From: Actinomadura barringtoniae
Lineage (GTDB): Bacteria; Actinomycetota; Actinomycetes; Streptosporangiales; Streptosporangiaceae
Assembly: GCF_017573505.1 (NCBI RefSeq)
Contig: NZ_JAGEOJ010000027.1
Location: 1 to 64,000, forward strand
Length of the DNA: 64,000 bases
Direction: 5' to 3'
Shown: positions 7,632-16,880 of the stretch, piece after piece
Layout of the letters: every line of letters begins with the position of its first letter
Position numbering within the stretch: position 1 is the stretch's first letter
Notes under the pieces: generated by a model
What the model was told of the DNA's origin: nothing
The model's input: the letters and a program-made list of their open reading frames with translations, nothing else
Databases searched by the model: none
Position numbers and translations under genes: made by a program

Positions 7632-7666
7632 AGAGCCTCCACGCCTTCCGGCGGGAGGCTCTTTGT
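7632..7666 (+). terminator. Intrinsic terminator-like hairpin before the GNAT gene
   Basis: A 9-bp perfect stem (7632-7640 with 7654-7662), a 13-nt loop, and then TTTGT. It ends 20 bp before the GNAT start, so it either terminates upstream transcription or attenuates the GNAT gene. Confidence 0.55.
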
Positions 7667-7685
7667 CGTTCCTGGAGGGAAGACC

Positions 7686-8192
7686 ATGGGCGAGCTGTCC
7701 GTACGCGTTCCTACGCAAGCCGATCGCCCGGCGATGGAGCGGTTGTGGCTGATGTTCCAGCACGACATGTCGCAGTTCCGCCATGACCTGCCGTTCACCG
7801 ACGGCTCGTTCCGTACCGAACGCCTGGAGGCCGCCTTCACAGACCCCGACCGCGTCGCCTACTTGGTCACGAGCGATGACCGCCCGGTGGCGTTCGCCAT
7901 CGTGCGTGGACTGAACGAGCACCGCCGGGTGATGAACTCCTTCTTCGTGGTGCGCGGTCTACGCCGTTCAGGAGTAGGTCTTCACGCCGTGAGGGAGGTC
8001 GTGGCCCGGCATCCCGGCGCCTGGGAGATCGCCTTCCAGGGCGAGAACACCGGCGCCGTACAGTTCTGGCGCCACACGGCCGAGGCGATCGCCCCGGGCC
8101 GCTGGACGGAAGAACTGCGCGCCGTACCGACCCGCCCCGAACTGGCCCCCGACTCGTGGATCTCGTTCAGCACCGACGCCCGGAGCCGGTGA
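7686..8192 (+). CDS. GNAT-family N-acetyltransferase
   Basis: 168 aa with GGAGG upstream of the ATG. A single GNAT fold: VRVPTQADRPAMERLWLMF at the start, DRPVAFAIVRG (beta-4), and VVRGLRRSGVGLHAVREVVARHPGAWEIAFQGENTGAVQFW, in which RRSGVG replaces the usual Q/RxxGxG/A acetyl-CoA loop. The substrate is unknown. No operon partner: the next ORF is about 60 bp away and without a clear ribosome site. Confidence 0.82.
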   Translation: MGELSVRVPTQADRPAMERLWLMFQHDMSQFRHDLPFTDGSFRTERLEAAFTDPDRVAYLVTSDDRPVAFAIVRGLNEHRRVMNSFFVVRGLRRSGVGLHAVREVVARHPGAWEIAFQGENTGAVQFWRHTAEAIAPGRWTEELRAVPTRPELAPDSWISFSTDARSR

Positions 8193-8250
8193 AGATCATT
8201 ACGATGCGAAACATGACGATTCGGAACCTCGGCGCCGGGGCAGGCGTCCG

Positions 8251-9186
8251 ATGCGGCTGAACCAGTTTCCTCCCGCCGACGGGTTCGTCTCGAACCTGCT
8301 TGGAATAGTCAACGACTATCCGACGTGCGATCCGGTGGACCTCCTGGGGACGGTCGCCGATACCCTCGCGGAGAGTCCCGATCCCAACGTCCGAGCGTCG
8401 CATGTCCTCGCGCTCTACTCGACCAGCTTCTGGGCCGCCTACCGGCTCCGCGACCAAGCGGTCTACGACTCGTTGATCGCCGCGATGGCGCTGGCCGACG
8501 AAACGATGGACACCTGTGAGGAGGACCATCCGGGCATCGCCGCACTCGACGACCTTGAGCGCATCGTGCGGTGGATCCCGGCGATCGAGGACCCCGAGGT
8601 GGCCACCGCCGCAGGACTCGCGGGCCGCGACGAGATCGCGCTGTTCTCCTGCCCGGCCTGGCTCCGGACGATGGCCCAGGAGGCCATGAGGGTGCTGCTG
8701 GCCGAGCGCCCGACCGAGTTCGGGATGCCGGACTTCAGCTTCCTGACGCCCGCGTACGTCGCCGATGGCACCTTGGACGTCATCGCGCTCACCGTCAACG
8801 CCGACTCCTTCCCTGAGGACCCGCCGTCGCAGGTCGCGAGCCTCTGGGCAGCCCAGAGGCTGCTCGGCGACGTTCCGCGGAGAGAGCTGTTGCCGTTGAC
8901 GGCGGCGGTCTGCTCTTCCCTGGTCAGACAGGACGCGACCGCGCCGCCGGCCGTCCCGACCCACCTGCGGGAGGTGCTCGACCGGGTCGCGGCGGACTCG
9001 GCGTGCGCGCATGGCGAGCGCCACGACGCCGAGCCCGATGCCTGGATTGCGGGCGTCCAGTACCTGTACAAGCCGATGCACTTCGACGACGACAAGCCGG
9101 TAGACGAAGCGCTGTGGCACTGCCCCGGTCAGCGCGCCGCGATGATACGCACGGCGTTGCGGCTCAGCGCACCCCTCGAACGGTGA
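8251..9186 (+). CDS. Hypothetical mostly helical protein
   Basis: 311 aa, acidic and predicted helical (LLGTVADTLAESPDPNVRASHVLALYSTSFWAAYRLRDQAVYDSLIAAMA). No motif or signal peptide was recognised. The plus frame is chosen over the minus-strand ORF covering the same region because the latter is Arg/Gly-rich, as antisense readings usually are. The ATG at 8251 has no clear ribosome site, so the true start is uncertain. Confidence 0.6.
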   Translation: MRLNQFPPADGFVSNLLGIVNDYPTCDPVDLLGTVADTLAESPDPNVRASHVLALYSTSFWAAYRLRDQAVYDSLIAAMALADETMDTCEEDHPGIAALDDLERIVRWIPAIEDPEVATAAGLAGRDEIALFSCPAWLRTMAQEAMRVLLAERPTEFGMPDFSFLTPAYVADGTLDVIALTVNADSFPEDPPSQVASLWAAQRLLGDVPRRELLPLTAAVCSSLVRQDATAPPAVPTHLREVLDRVAADSACAHGERHDAEPDAWIAGVQYLYKPMHFDDDKPVDEALWHCPGQRAAMIRTALRLSAPLER

Positions 9187-9228
9187 ACTTGCCAGCGCCC
9201 TTCCGATCTGGGGGCGCATAGGTACTGG

Positions 9229-10098
9229 TCAGGAGTCAGAGTCGGTGACTCGGATGAGGCCTTCTTGCATGACGGAGACGACCAGGTCGCCCTCACGCGT
9301 GTAGACCTGCCCCCGCGCGAGCCCTCGGGCGCCGCCGGCGAAGGGGGTGTCCTGGTAGTAGAGGAGCCAGTCGTCGGCGCGGAAGGGCTTGTGGAACCAC
9401 ATGGCGTGGTCGAGGCTCGCGCCCATGGTGCGCTTGTCGCCCCAGGCCAGGCCGTGGTTGAGCAGGACGGTGTCCAGGAGCGTCATGTCCGAGGCGTACG
9501 TCATCAGGCAGACGTGCAGGAGCGGGTCGTCGGGGAGTTCGCCGTCGACCTTGAGCCAGACCTTGGACTCGGGGGTGGCCAGGGACGGGTCCTTGGCGGC
9601 CTCCCAGGTCAGCGGGGTGACGTGGCGGACGTCGAACGGGCGGCGGCTCACGAACTGCTCGGCGAAGCGTTCACCGAACAGGGGCGTCAGGCGGTCGACG
9701 GCCAGCGGGACCGACTCGGGGTCGGGGGCGTCGGGCATCGGGGCGTGGTGCGTCGGGCCCGGCTCCATGATCTGGAACGAGGCGGACAGGGTGAAGATCG
9801 CCTTGCCGTGCTGGATCGCCATGACGCGGCGGGTGGTGAAGGAACGGCCGTCGCGGACGCGGTCGACGGTGTAGACGATCGGCACCAGCGGGTCGCCGGG
9901 GCGGATGAAGTAGGCGTGCAGGGAGTGCACCGGGCGGTTCGGCGGCACCGTACGGCCCGCGGCGACGAGGGCCTGGCCCGCGACCTGGCCGCCGAACACC
10001 CGCTGCTGGCGGTCTTCGGGGCTGCGGCCCCGGAAGATGTCGTTCTCGATCTGCTCCAGATCGAGGATGTCCAGCAGTGCCTTCAGTGATTCCTTCAC
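9229..10098 (-). CDS. tesB: Acyl-CoA thioesterase II
   Basis: 289 aa, double hot-dog TesB. Seen: RQQRVFGGQVAGQALVAAGRTV near the N-terminus, HSLHAYFIRPGD, DGRSFTTRRVMAIQHGKAIFTLSASFQ, YASDMTLLDT with the catalytic Asp, ASLDHAMWFHKPF (a Ser where E. coli TesB has the catalytic Thr), and MQEGLIR with the catalytic Gln. It hydrolyses medium- and long-chain acyl-CoA to free acid and CoA in the cytosol. The length is normal for the family. Monocistronic. Confidence 0.95.
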   Translation of the reverse strand: MKESLKALLDILDLEQIENDIFRGRSPEDRQQRVFGGQVAGQALVAAGRTVPPNRPVHSLHAYFIRPGDPLVPIVYTVDRVRDGRSFTTRRVMAIQHGKAIFTLSASFQIMEPGPTHHAPMPDAPDPESVPLAVDRLTPLFGERFAEQFVSRRPFDVRHVTPLTWEAAKDPSLATPESKVWLKVDGELPDDPLLHVCLMTYASDMTLLDTVLLNHGLAWGDKRTMGASLDHAMWFHKPFRADDWLLYYQDTPFAGGARGLARGQVYTREGDLVVSVMQEGLIRVTDSDS

Positions 10099-10250
10099 GG
10101 GCAGCAGTCTTGCAGGTCGCCCCGTGTGGCGGGCGTCTCACCCCGTGGGCCGATCAAATTCCCCCGTGCGGGTGATCGGGGCCCCTCGGCGGAGGGAGGC
10201 GGACGGGCCCGCGTCGTTGTGATCTTGAGGGAACCGATGGGAGTTTCCTC

Positions 10251-10847
10251 ATGACATCTCTTGCGACGAGGCTGCACGGGCGGACGGCGGCGGGGGTGCC
10301 GCGCTGGGCCGTGTGGGCCGCCTACGCGGCCACGCTGACCACCCTGCCGTCGTGCGTCTGGCGGCTCGCGGCCGTCAATATCAATGCGCCGATGATGGAG
10401 CACACCGGGAACGGCCCGGCGGCATTCAGCGGCGGGTGGTGGTACGTGATCGGGCTCTGCGTGGTCAGCGAGACGCTGGCGTTCCTGGCGGTCGGGCTGG
10501 TCGCGCAGTGGGGCGAGGTGTGGCCGCGCTGGATCCCCGGCCTGCGCGGGCGGCGGGTGCCGGTGCTGGCGGCGGTGATCCCGGCCGGGCTCGGGTCGCT
10601 GGCGCTGTGGATCTTCCCGTACGCGCTGACCATGTTCGCGTTCGGCATGAAGATCAACGGCGAGCCCGGCGCGCTGATCCTGCACGGCTGGCAGGTCGCC
10701 GCCTTCTGGGTCGCCTACCTGCCCCTGGCCGCGTGGGGCCCGCTCCTCGGCGTCCTCACCGTCCACTACTACCGCCGCCGAACGACGATCCCGGGCGGTC
10801 GGGAGTCAGCGGTCGCGGGCGGTCGGGAGTCAGCGGTCGCGGGATAG
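10251..10847 (+). CDS. Four-helix membrane protein
   Basis: 198 aa with a GGGAG ribosome site 8 nt upstream. Hydrophobic stretches at about residues 21-42, 62-85, 100-127 and 145-170 suggest four transmembrane helices. No family was recognised. The C-terminus is a tandem duplicate (GGRESAV twice) made by a 24-bp DNA repeat that continues into the end of uvrD2, so the tail is probably unstructured. Confidence 0.7.
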   Translation: MTSLATRLHGRTAAGVPRWAVWAAYAATLTTLPSCVWRLAAVNINAPMMEHTGNGPAAFSGGWWYVIGLCVVSETLAFLAVGLVAQWGEVWPRWIPGLRGRRVPVLAAVIPAGLGSLALWIFPYALTMFAFGMKINGEPGALILHGWQVAAFWVAYLPLAAWGPLLGVLTVHYYRRRTTIPGGRESAVAGGRESAVAG

Positions 10848-10872
10848 GGCTCAGCGGTCGCGGGATAGGGCT
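10797..10872. repeat. Tandem repeats spanning the convergent stops of the membrane protein and uvrD2
   Basis: Read on the minus strand, the last six uvrD2 codons plus TGA (A-L-S-R-D-R-stop, 21 bp) are copied exactly once more directly downstream. Two related 24-bp units follow, each again ending in CGCGACCGCTGA. The units also encode the C-terminus of the opposite gene. Confidence 0.8.
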
Positions 10873-12929
10873 AGGACCGCCTCGCCGTACTTGTCGAGCT
10901 TGACCTTGCCCACGCCAGGGATCTGGGCGAGCTCCTCGAGGGTGTCGGGGTCACGTTCGGCGATGGCCTGGAGGGTGGCGTCGGTGAAGACGACGTAGGC
11001 GGGGACGCGCTGCTCGGCGGAGATCTCCGTACGCCAGTCCTTGAGGGCCAGCAGCAGCCCCTCGTTCATCTCGACCGGGCAGTCCTCGCAGCGGCCAAGC
11101 TTGCGCTCGATCGCGGTCATCAGGGGGCGGCCGCAGACGCGGCACGGCTGCGGGCCCTGGCGGCCCTGGCGCTTGGTGCGCTCGACGCGGGCCGGGGTGG
11201 GGGTGGCGGTCTTGGGGGTCAGGCCGTCCAGGAAACGGGACGGGCGGCGGCTGCGGCGGCCGCCCGGGGAACGGGACAGCGCCCAGGACAGGCCGAGGTG
11301 CTCGCGGGCGCGGGTCACGCCCACGTAGAGGAGGCGGCGCTCCTCCTCGACCTGCTCGGGGGTGTCGGCGTAGATGATCGGGAGGGTGCCCTCGACCAGG
11401 CCGACGAGGAAGACGGCGTCCCACTCCAGGCCCTTGGCCGAGTGCAGGGAGGCGAGCGTGACGCCCTCGAGCGTCGGGGCGTGCTGGGCGGCGGCGCGTT
11501 CCTCCAGCTCGGCGACGAAGTCGGGCAGGCCGGCCTGCGGGTTGTCGGCGGCCATGTCCTCGGCGAGCTGGGCGAGCGCGGCCAGCGACTCCCACTTCTC
11601 GCGGGCGGCGCCGGTGCCCTCGGGGGCCTCCTCGGTGAACCCGGCGCCCGCGAGGACGTGGCGGACGGTCAGTATCAACCCCAGTCCGTCGGTCTCGGCG
11701 TCGGCCCCGGCACGGGCGGCACCGCGCAGGCGGACCACGGCCTCGCGCACGGCGGGGCGTTCGAAGAAGCGCTCGGCGCCGCGCAGCACGTACGGGACGC
11801 CGGCGGCGGCCAGGGCCGACTCGTAGGTCTCGGACTGGGCGTTGATCCGGTAGAGGACGGCGATCTCGCTGGCCAGAACGCCCTCGTCGAGGAGCTTGCG
11901 GGCGCGGCGGGCGACGTCGTCGGCCTCGGCGACCTCGTCGTCGTACTCGTGGAAGAGCGGCTCGGGGCCGTCGGCACGCTGGGCGACCAGCTCCAGCTTG
12001 TGGCGGCGGGAGGTCTCGCTGCGGGCCTGGTCGATGATGCCGTTGGCGAGGCGGACGACCTGCGGCGTGGAACGGTAGTCGCGAACCAGCTTGACGACCT
12101 TCGCGCCGGGGTGGTCGCGGGTGAAGTCGAGCAGGTGGTCGGGGCTGGCGCCGGTGAACGAGTAGATCGTCTGGTTGGGGTCACCGACCACGCACAGGTC
12201 GTCGCGGTCGCCCAGCCAGGCGTCCAGCAGCAGCCGCTGCAACGGGTTGACGTCCTGGAACTCGTCCACGACGAAGTAGCGGTACTGCTCGCGGACCTGC
12301 GCGGCGACCTCGCGATGGTCGGTCAGCACGGCGACCGTGAGCTCCAGCATCCCCTCGAAGTCGAGCAGGTTGCGCTCGCGGCGCAGCTGCTCGTACATCG
12401 CGTAGACGCGGGCGACGTCGACCACGTCGGTCGGCGGCTTGCGGCCCGACAGCTTGACCGCGGCCGCGTAGTCCTCGGGGCGGGTCTGGGTGACCTTGGC
12501 CCACTCGATCTCCGAGGCCAGGTCGCGCAGCTCGGTGCGGCCGTACGACAGCCGGCAGGTGCGGGCCGCGTCCGCGACCACGGGGATCTTGGACTCGAGG
12601 ATCTTGGGCGGATCGCCGCCGATCACCTTGGGCCAGAAGTAGGACAGCTGGCGCAGGGCCGCGGCGTGGAACGTACGGGCCTGGACGCCCGGCGCGCCCA
12701 GCCCGCGCAGCCGCCCGCGCAGCTCGCCCGCCGCGCGGTTGGTGAACGTCACGGCCAGCACTCGCTGCGGCGAGACCACCCCGGTCAGCGTGGCGTACGC
12801 GATCCGGTGCGTGATCGCCCTGGTCTTGCCGGTCCCGGCGCCCGCCAGCACGCACACCGGCCCCTGCACGGCCTCCGCGACCGCCCGCTGCTCCGGGTCG
12901 AGCCCCTCCAGTACCCCCTCAGCCTGCAT
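10851..12929 (-). CDS. uvrD2: UvrD2-type superfamily I DNA helicase with HRDC domain
   Basis: 692 aa. Walker A AGAGTGKT (29-36), TFTNRAAGELRGRL (motif Ia), VVDEFQDVNPLQ (motif II, DEFQD), VGDPNQTIYSFTGA (motif III), TLASLHSAKGLEWDAVFLVG (motif V) and RRLLYVGVTRARE (motif VI). Then a tetracysteine cluster CRVC...CEDC and a C-terminal HRDC domain (LKDWRTEISAEQRVPAYVVFTDATLQAIAE). This order is that of actinobacterial UvrD2, an ATP-dependent 3'-5' helicase acting in DNA repair. Convergent with the membrane protein at 10251, with overlapping repeat sequence. Confidence 0.95.
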   Translation of the reverse strand: MQAEGVLEGLDPEQRAVAEAVQGPVCVLAGAGTGKTRAITHRIAYATLTGVVSPQRVLAVTFTNRAAGELRGRLRGLGAPGVQARTFHAAALRQLSYFWPKVIGGDPPKILESKIPVVADAARTCRLSYGRTELRDLASEIEWAKVTQTRPEDYAAAVKLSGRKPPTDVVDVARVYAMYEQLRRERNLLDFEGMLELTVAVLTDHREVAAQVREQYRYFVVDEFQDVNPLQRLLLDAWLGDRDDLCVVGDPNQTIYSFTGASPDHLLDFTRDHPGAKVVKLVRDYRSTPQVVRLANGIIDQARSETSRRHKLELVAQRADGPEPLFHEYDDEVAEADDVARRARKLLDEGVLASEIAVLYRINAQSETYESALAAAGVPYVLRGAERFFERPAVREAVVRLRGAARAGADAETDGLGLILTVRHVLAGAGFTEEAPEGTGAAREKWESLAALAQLAEDMAADNPQAGLPDFVAELEERAAAQHAPTLEGVTLASLHSAKGLEWDAVFLVGLVEGTLPIIYADTPEQVEEERRLLYVGVTRAREHLGLSWALSRSPGGRRSRRPSRFLDGLTPKTATPTPARVERTKRQGRQGPQPCRVCGRPLMTAIERKLGRCEDCPVEMNEGLLLALKDWRTEISAEQRVPAYVVFTDATLQAIAERDPDTLEELAQIPGVGKVKLDKYGEAVLALSRDR

Positions 12930-13064
12930 CCGGCCATCCTTGCATCAACCGCGGACGGAATCGGCCCGCGGCGGCACTTGTGGATAACCTCCGGAATGCG
13001 GTCCCCGCCGCGGCTGTTCTACTTAGCGCCACCCCGCCACACGACCAAGGGAGACGACGCGCAG

Positions 13065-13346
13065 ATGGCGACGCCGACCACCGAGAAGGCTCCGACCGGC
13101 CAGCTCACCATGTACACGACGACCTGGTGCGGCTTCTGCCGCCGGTTGAAGAGCCAGCTGGCCCGCGACGGCATCCACATGGTCGAGATCGACATCGAGC
13201 GCGACCCCTCCGCCGCCGACTTCGTGATGAGCGTCAACGGCGGCAACCAGACCGTTCCCACGGTCGTCTACGAGGCCCCCGACGGCACCCGCACCGTCCG
13301 CACCAACCCCAGCGCCAAGGAAGTCAAGCGCATCATCGGCGCCTGA
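13065..13346 (+). CDS. mrx1: Mycoredoxin (glutaredoxin-like, mycothiol-dependent)
   Basis: 93 aa, ATG at 13065 after AAGGGAGA. Glutaredoxin fold: QLTMYTTTWCGFCRRLK with the CxxC redox site CGFC (residues 22-25), VEIDIERDPSAADFV, NGGNQTVPTVVY with the cis-Pro, and a final KEVKRIIGA helix. Mycoredoxin-1 reduces mixed disulfides of mycothiol. Head-to-head with uvrD2, as is common in actinobacteria. A longer frame extends upstream but lies over uvrD2 antisense and is rejected. Confidence 0.93.
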   Translation: MATPTTEKAPTGQLTMYTTTWCGFCRRLKSQLARDGIHMVEIDIERDPSAADFVMSVNGGNQTVPTVVYEAPDGTRTVRTNPSAKEVKRIIGA

Positions 13347-13375
13347 GATCGGGCGCTTGAACGATAGATAGAGCG

Positions 13376-13413
13376 AAGCCGACCCCGGCCTGCAGGCCGG
13401 CGGTCGGCCTTCT
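13376..13413. terminator. Bidirectional hairpin between mrx1 and nudC
   Basis: A GC-rich, slightly imperfect palindrome centred at about 13394 (AAGCCGACC...GGTCGGCCTT). It sits between the convergent stops of mrx1 (13346) and nudC (13440) and can serve both. Confidence 0.7.
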
Positions 13414-13439
13414 CATGTTGTCCCTGGAACGGCGAGTCC

Positions 13440-14348
13440 CTAGAACGGGGGCATGTTGGGGAGCTCGCCGCCGTACCAGCGCATGATCAGCTGGGCGGCG
13501 ATCGACAGCGGGCCAGGGGCGACGATCTGGCCGGCCTCGATGGCCTCGGTGAGCTGGTCGCGGGTGTACCAGGCGGCGTCCAGGATCTCTTCGGGGTCGG
13601 GGCGCAGCTCCAGCGAGCCGTCCGCGCGGGCGAAGAAGCCGATCATGAGGCTCTGCGGCAGCGGCCAGGGCTGGCTGCCCAGGTAGCGGACGTCGCGGAC
13701 GGCCAGGCCGACCTCCTCGTACACCTCGCGGGCGACGGCCTGCTCCAGGGACTCGCCCGGCTCCACGAAGCCCGCCAGGATCGAACGGCGGTCCTCGGGC
13801 CACTGCGGCCCGCGGGCCAGCAGGATCCGGCCGTCGTCGTCCTGAACGAGCATGATCACGGCAGGGTCGACCCGCGGGAACTGCTCGGTCCCGTCGTTCG
13901 GGCAGACCCGCACGTGGCCCGCCGAGGCGATCGTGCTGGCGGTGCCGCAGCGGGGGCAGAAGCCGTTGGTGGCGTGCCAGTGCTCCAGGGCCACGGCATG
14001 CGTGAGCAGGCCTGAGTCCAGGTCTTCCAGGAGGGCCCCTACCCGGCGAAGTCCCGCGGGCTGTGCGTCTTCTACGGCCGGGAGGGGCGCCGTCACAGCG
14101 AAGTAGGCGATGTCCTTGTCGTCGATGCCCAGGAAGTAGCGGTCCCCCTCGGGCGCCTCCTGCGGGGACACCAGGAACAGCTTCGGCCCGGGGTCGAAGC
14201 GGACGAGCGCCTGCCCGGACTCGACCACCAGGACCCGCGTGCTCTCGTCCGCCCAGGCCGCCTCCAGCCACGCCTCATCGCGCCGCTTGAGGGCCGCGCG
14301 GTCAAGAGTGCCGCGAGCCAGGGCCAGCCATTCCAAAGTGTCCGACAA
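13440..14348 (-). CDS. nudC: NAD(+) diphosphatase (Nudix, NudC type)
   Basis: 302 aa. TTG start at 14348 with GGAGGA upstream. A zinc-ribbon CPRC followed by VCPNDG has only three clear Cys, the fourth position being Asp/Asn. Then FPRVDPAVIMLV, the Nudix box GFVEPGESLEQAVAREVYEEVGL fitting GX5EX7REUXEEXGU, and SQPWPLPQS, the NudC signature (usually SQPWPFPxS). It hydrolyses NAD(H), and in some species NAD-capped RNA, to NMN(H). It lies 33 bp downstream of the M20 peptidase gene and is probably co-transcribed with it. Confidence 0.93.
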   Translation of the reverse strand: MSDTLEWLALARGTLDRAALKRRDEAWLEAAWADESTRVLVVESGQALVRFDPGPKLFLVSPQEAPEGDRYFLGIDDKDIAYFAVTAPLPAVEDAQPAGLRRVGALLEDLDSGLLTHAVALEHWHATNGFCPRCGTASTIASAGHVRVCPNDGTEQFPRVDPAVIMLVQDDDGRILLARGPQWPEDRRSILAGFVEPGESLEQAVAREVYEEVGLAVRDVRYLGSQPWPLPQSLMIGFFARADGSLELRPDPEEILDAAWYTRDQLTEAIEAGQIVAPGPLSIAAQLIMRWYGGELPNMPPF

Positions 14349-14380
14349 GGGGGTCCTCCATGGAGATCGTCAACCCCACG

Positions 14381-15766
14381 TTAACGCAGCGCTCTGGCGA
14401 GCTCTTCCCACAGGTAGGCGGCCGATTCGGCACCCTTGAGCAGGAGGGGCATCTCGACCTTTTCATTCGGGGCGTGGATCCGGTCGTCGTTCAGGCCTAC
14501 TGCCATGAAGACCAGGGGTGCCTCCAGGATGTCGGCCAGATCGGCCTCGGGGCCGCTGCCGCCCTCGCGGGTGAAGAGCACCTCCTTGCCGAACGCCTTT
14601 TCCATCGCGCGCCGGGCCGCCCGTACTCCCACGGAGTCGATCGGCGAGAAGCAGGGACGTACCCCGCCGCCCGTCTGGACCTGGGCGCGAAGGCCCGGGG
14701 GTGTGTGCTCCTGTACGAAGACCCGGATCTGCTCCTGCACTTTCAGGGGTTCCTGCCCTGCCACAAGGCGGAACGAGAGCTTGGCATGGGCTTCCTTGGG
14801 AACGATGGTCTTGCCCCCTGGGCCGGTGTGGCCGCCCCACATGCCGTTCACCTCGGCGGTGGGACGCGCCCAGACCCGCTCCAGCGTGGTGAAGCCCTTC
14901 TCGCCGGACGCGGCGCCGCTGTTGCCCGCGGTGCGCAGCCAGGTCTCCTCGTCGAACGGCAGCCTGGCGAACAGCTCCCGCTCCTCGTCCGTTAGCGGAA
15001 CGACGTCGTCATAGAAGCCCGGCAGCATGACCCGCCCGTCGGCGTCGTGCAGGGCGCCCAGGAGTTCGGTCATCGCGTGCAGGGGGTTCGGCACGGCACC
15101 GCCGAACGAACCCGAGTGCAGGTCGGTGTCCGCCCCGAACATCGTGATCTCGGCCTCGGTGAGGCCGCGCATGCCCGTGCACATGGAAGGCACGTCCGCG
15201 GCCCACATCGTGGTGTCGCTGATGACCACGGTGTCGCAGGCAAGCCGTTCCCTACGCGTGCGAAGCAGTTCGGCGAAGTGGACCGAACCCGACTCCTCCT
15301 CGCCCTCGACCAGCATCTTGATGGTGACCGGAGGGGCCGTGGCCCCGGAAGCGGCCAGCCCGGCCCGGATTCCCAGGGCGTGGAAGAAAATCTGGCCCTT
15401 GTCGTCGGAGGCGCCCCGCCCGTAGAGGCGGTCGCCCTTCTCGGTGGGGGTGAACGGGTCGGTGTCCCACTCGCTCAGCGGCTCGACCGGCTGAACGTCG
15501 TGATGCCCGTACACCAGCACGACAGGGGCATCGGCATCGGCGGCAGGCCATTCCGCGAAGACCGAGGGCAATCCGGCCGTCTCCCAGACCTCCACCGTCG
15601 GGAAGCCCTGGTCCCGCAGGTAGGCGGCGAGCCACTCCGCCGAGCGCCGCACGTCCCCGGAGTGCTCCGGGTCCCCTGAGATCGAGGGGATCGCCAGCCA
15701 CTCCTTCAGGTCCGCGAAGAACCGCCCCTTGTTGGCCTCGATGTAGGCAGGCACGTCCACGCGCAT
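14381..15766 (-). CDS. M20-family dipeptidase
   Basis: 461 aa. Metal ligands: His in VVLVYGHHDVQPV, Asp in LYGRGASDDKGQ, and the general base and ligand Glu pair in MLVEGEEESGS. A dimerisation domain (TEAEITMFGADTDLHSGSFGGAVPNPLHAM) interrupts the catalytic domain as in CNDP/PepV-type enzymes. The end has REGGSGPEADLADILEAPLVFMAVGLNDDRIHAPNE with the last His ligand. A cytosolic di-zinc dipeptidase. ATG at 15766 with GGAG upstream. Confidence 0.93.
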   Translation of the reverse strand: MRVDVPAYIEANKGRFFADLKEWLAIPSISGDPEHSGDVRRSAEWLAAYLRDQGFPTVEVWETAGLPSVFAEWPAADADAPVVLVYGHHDVQPVEPLSEWDTDPFTPTEKGDRLYGRGASDDKGQIFFHALGIRAGLAASGATAPPVTIKMLVEGEEESGSVHFAELLRTRRERLACDTVVISDTTMWAADVPSMCTGMRGLTEAEITMFGADTDLHSGSFGGAVPNPLHAMTELLGALHDADGRVMLPGFYDDVVPLTDEERELFARLPFDEETWLRTAGNSGAASGEKGFTTLERVWARPTAEVNGMWGGHTGPGGKTIVPKEAHAKLSFRLVAGQEPLKVQEQIRVFVQEHTPPGLRAQVQTGGGVRPCFSPIDSVGVRAARRAMEKAFGKEVLFTREGGSGPEADLADILEAPLVFMAVGLNDDRIHAPNEKVEMPLLLKGAESAAYLWEELARALR

Positions 15767-15830
15767 TACTCCGATCCAGACGCCGTTGGTGAATCGACGT
15801 CAAATCTTCGCGCATGACCCGGGCAGTCCC

Positions 15831-16880
15831 CTAATCGGACATCGGCGCGGTGCCGAGGGGAGCGGGTGATTCGGCATCAGGTACGAGGACACGCGGCGCC
15901 CCGGTTCCGTCCGCTGGAACGGCCCAGACGTCGGCATGCTCACGCCCCCGGCGGAGTGCATACGCGACCGTATGGGCGTCCAGCCAGGCGGCCTGGTCGT
16001 CCACCGAACGGGTCTCGGCGAGCGGTATGACCTGGCTGACCTGGCCAATCTGGCTGACCCGGCCTGAGGCAAGGGTGAGCACCGACAGCCGCCAGCCGTG
16101 GCGCGGGTTGCCGTCCTTGGCCGCCTTGAACGCGATGCGCTTCCCATCAGGAGCAAGGGAAGGGCATTCGACGTTCTCCGCGAGAGTGCGCAGGCTGCGA
16201 GTCGCCAGGTCGCCCTGGATCAGGTAGCGGTGGCCACCCGTGGACATGGTGGCGTAGAAGAACCGGTCATCGGCAGCGAACGTGACGCCCCAGAAGTTGA
16301 GATCCTTGGCCTTGTAGGGCTTTCCGGCGACCGCCGCCGCCCAGTCTTCGAGCGTAGGGACCAGCGTTTGGGAACGCGTGTCGAGGATGCCGACGCGGGT
16401 GGAGAAGCGCCCGCCGTTGTAGGAGTCGCCGGTGACGAAGACCGTCCAGGCCACCAGATGGCCGCTGGGCGAGACGCGGGCGCGGTTGGGGATGCCGACC
16501 AGGGGGATCTCCCGGCGCACCCGCAGGCCGCTGTCGAGAACGGCGAGCTGGTAGGTGGTCAGGTCGCCGTCGAGACGCAGGCAGATGCCGGTGCCCGCCG
16601 CCGCGTACAGGCGTTCGCACCGCACGCGCGAGATCACGCGCCGCCCGCCGGAAGCGGAGACGGAGATCAGATTCCCGCGACTGTCATCGGCGGTGCTCCG
16701 AGCGACCAGGCCCGTTCGGGCGGCCAGCGACACCGAGCCGCCGCCCGCGCTTACCGCCGGTACGGATGAACGCGCCGCATTGATCGACAGGCCCGCGGCA
16801 CCCGCGAGCACCACGAACCCGACCGCCGCACCGACCGTACGAACCCGATCACGCCTGGGCGAAACAGCGCGGGCGATCAT
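15831..16880 (-). CDS. Membrane-anchored TolB-like beta-propeller protein
   Basis: 349 aa. The ATG at 16880 overlaps the MFS stop by 4 nt (ATGA), so the two are translationally coupled. One hydrophobic segment at about residues 15-37 is an anchor or uncleaved signal. The rest reads as WD40/TolB-like blades: RARVSPSGHLVAWTVFV, GVTFAADDRFFYATMSTGGHRYLIQGDL, CPSLAPDGKRIAFKAAKDGNPRHGWRLSVLTL and AAWLDAHTVAYALRRGREHADVWAVPADG. Likely a periplasm-facing sensor or scaffold. The longer open frame upstream is antisense-like overlap with the MFS gene. Confidence 0.75.
   Translation of the reverse strand: MIARAVSPRRDRVRTVGAAVGFVVLAGAAGLSINAARSSVPAVSAGGGSVSLAARTGLVARSTADDSRGNLISVSASGGRRVISRVRCERLYAAAGTGICLRLDGDLTTYQLAVLDSGLRVRREIPLVGIPNRARVSPSGHLVAWTVFVTGDSYNGGRFSTRVGILDTRSQTLVPTLEDWAAAVAGKPYKAKDLNFWGVTFAADDRFFYATMSTGGHRYLIQGDLATRSLRTLAENVECPSLAPDGKRIAFKAAKDGNPRHGWRLSVLTLASGRVSQIGQVSQVIPLAETRSVDDQAAWLDAHTVAYALRRGREHADVWAVPADGTGAPRVLVPDAESPAPLGTAPMSD

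Noticed and set aside
8167..9219. 350-aa minus-strand ORF
   Set aside because: Arg/Gly-rich antisense-like composition; the plus-strand ORF 8251-9186 has a normal helical protein composition.
11298..13064. Upstream extension of the mycoredoxin reading frame
   Set aside because: It is antisense to uvrD2; the mycoredoxin proper begins at the ATG at 13065 with its own ribosome site.
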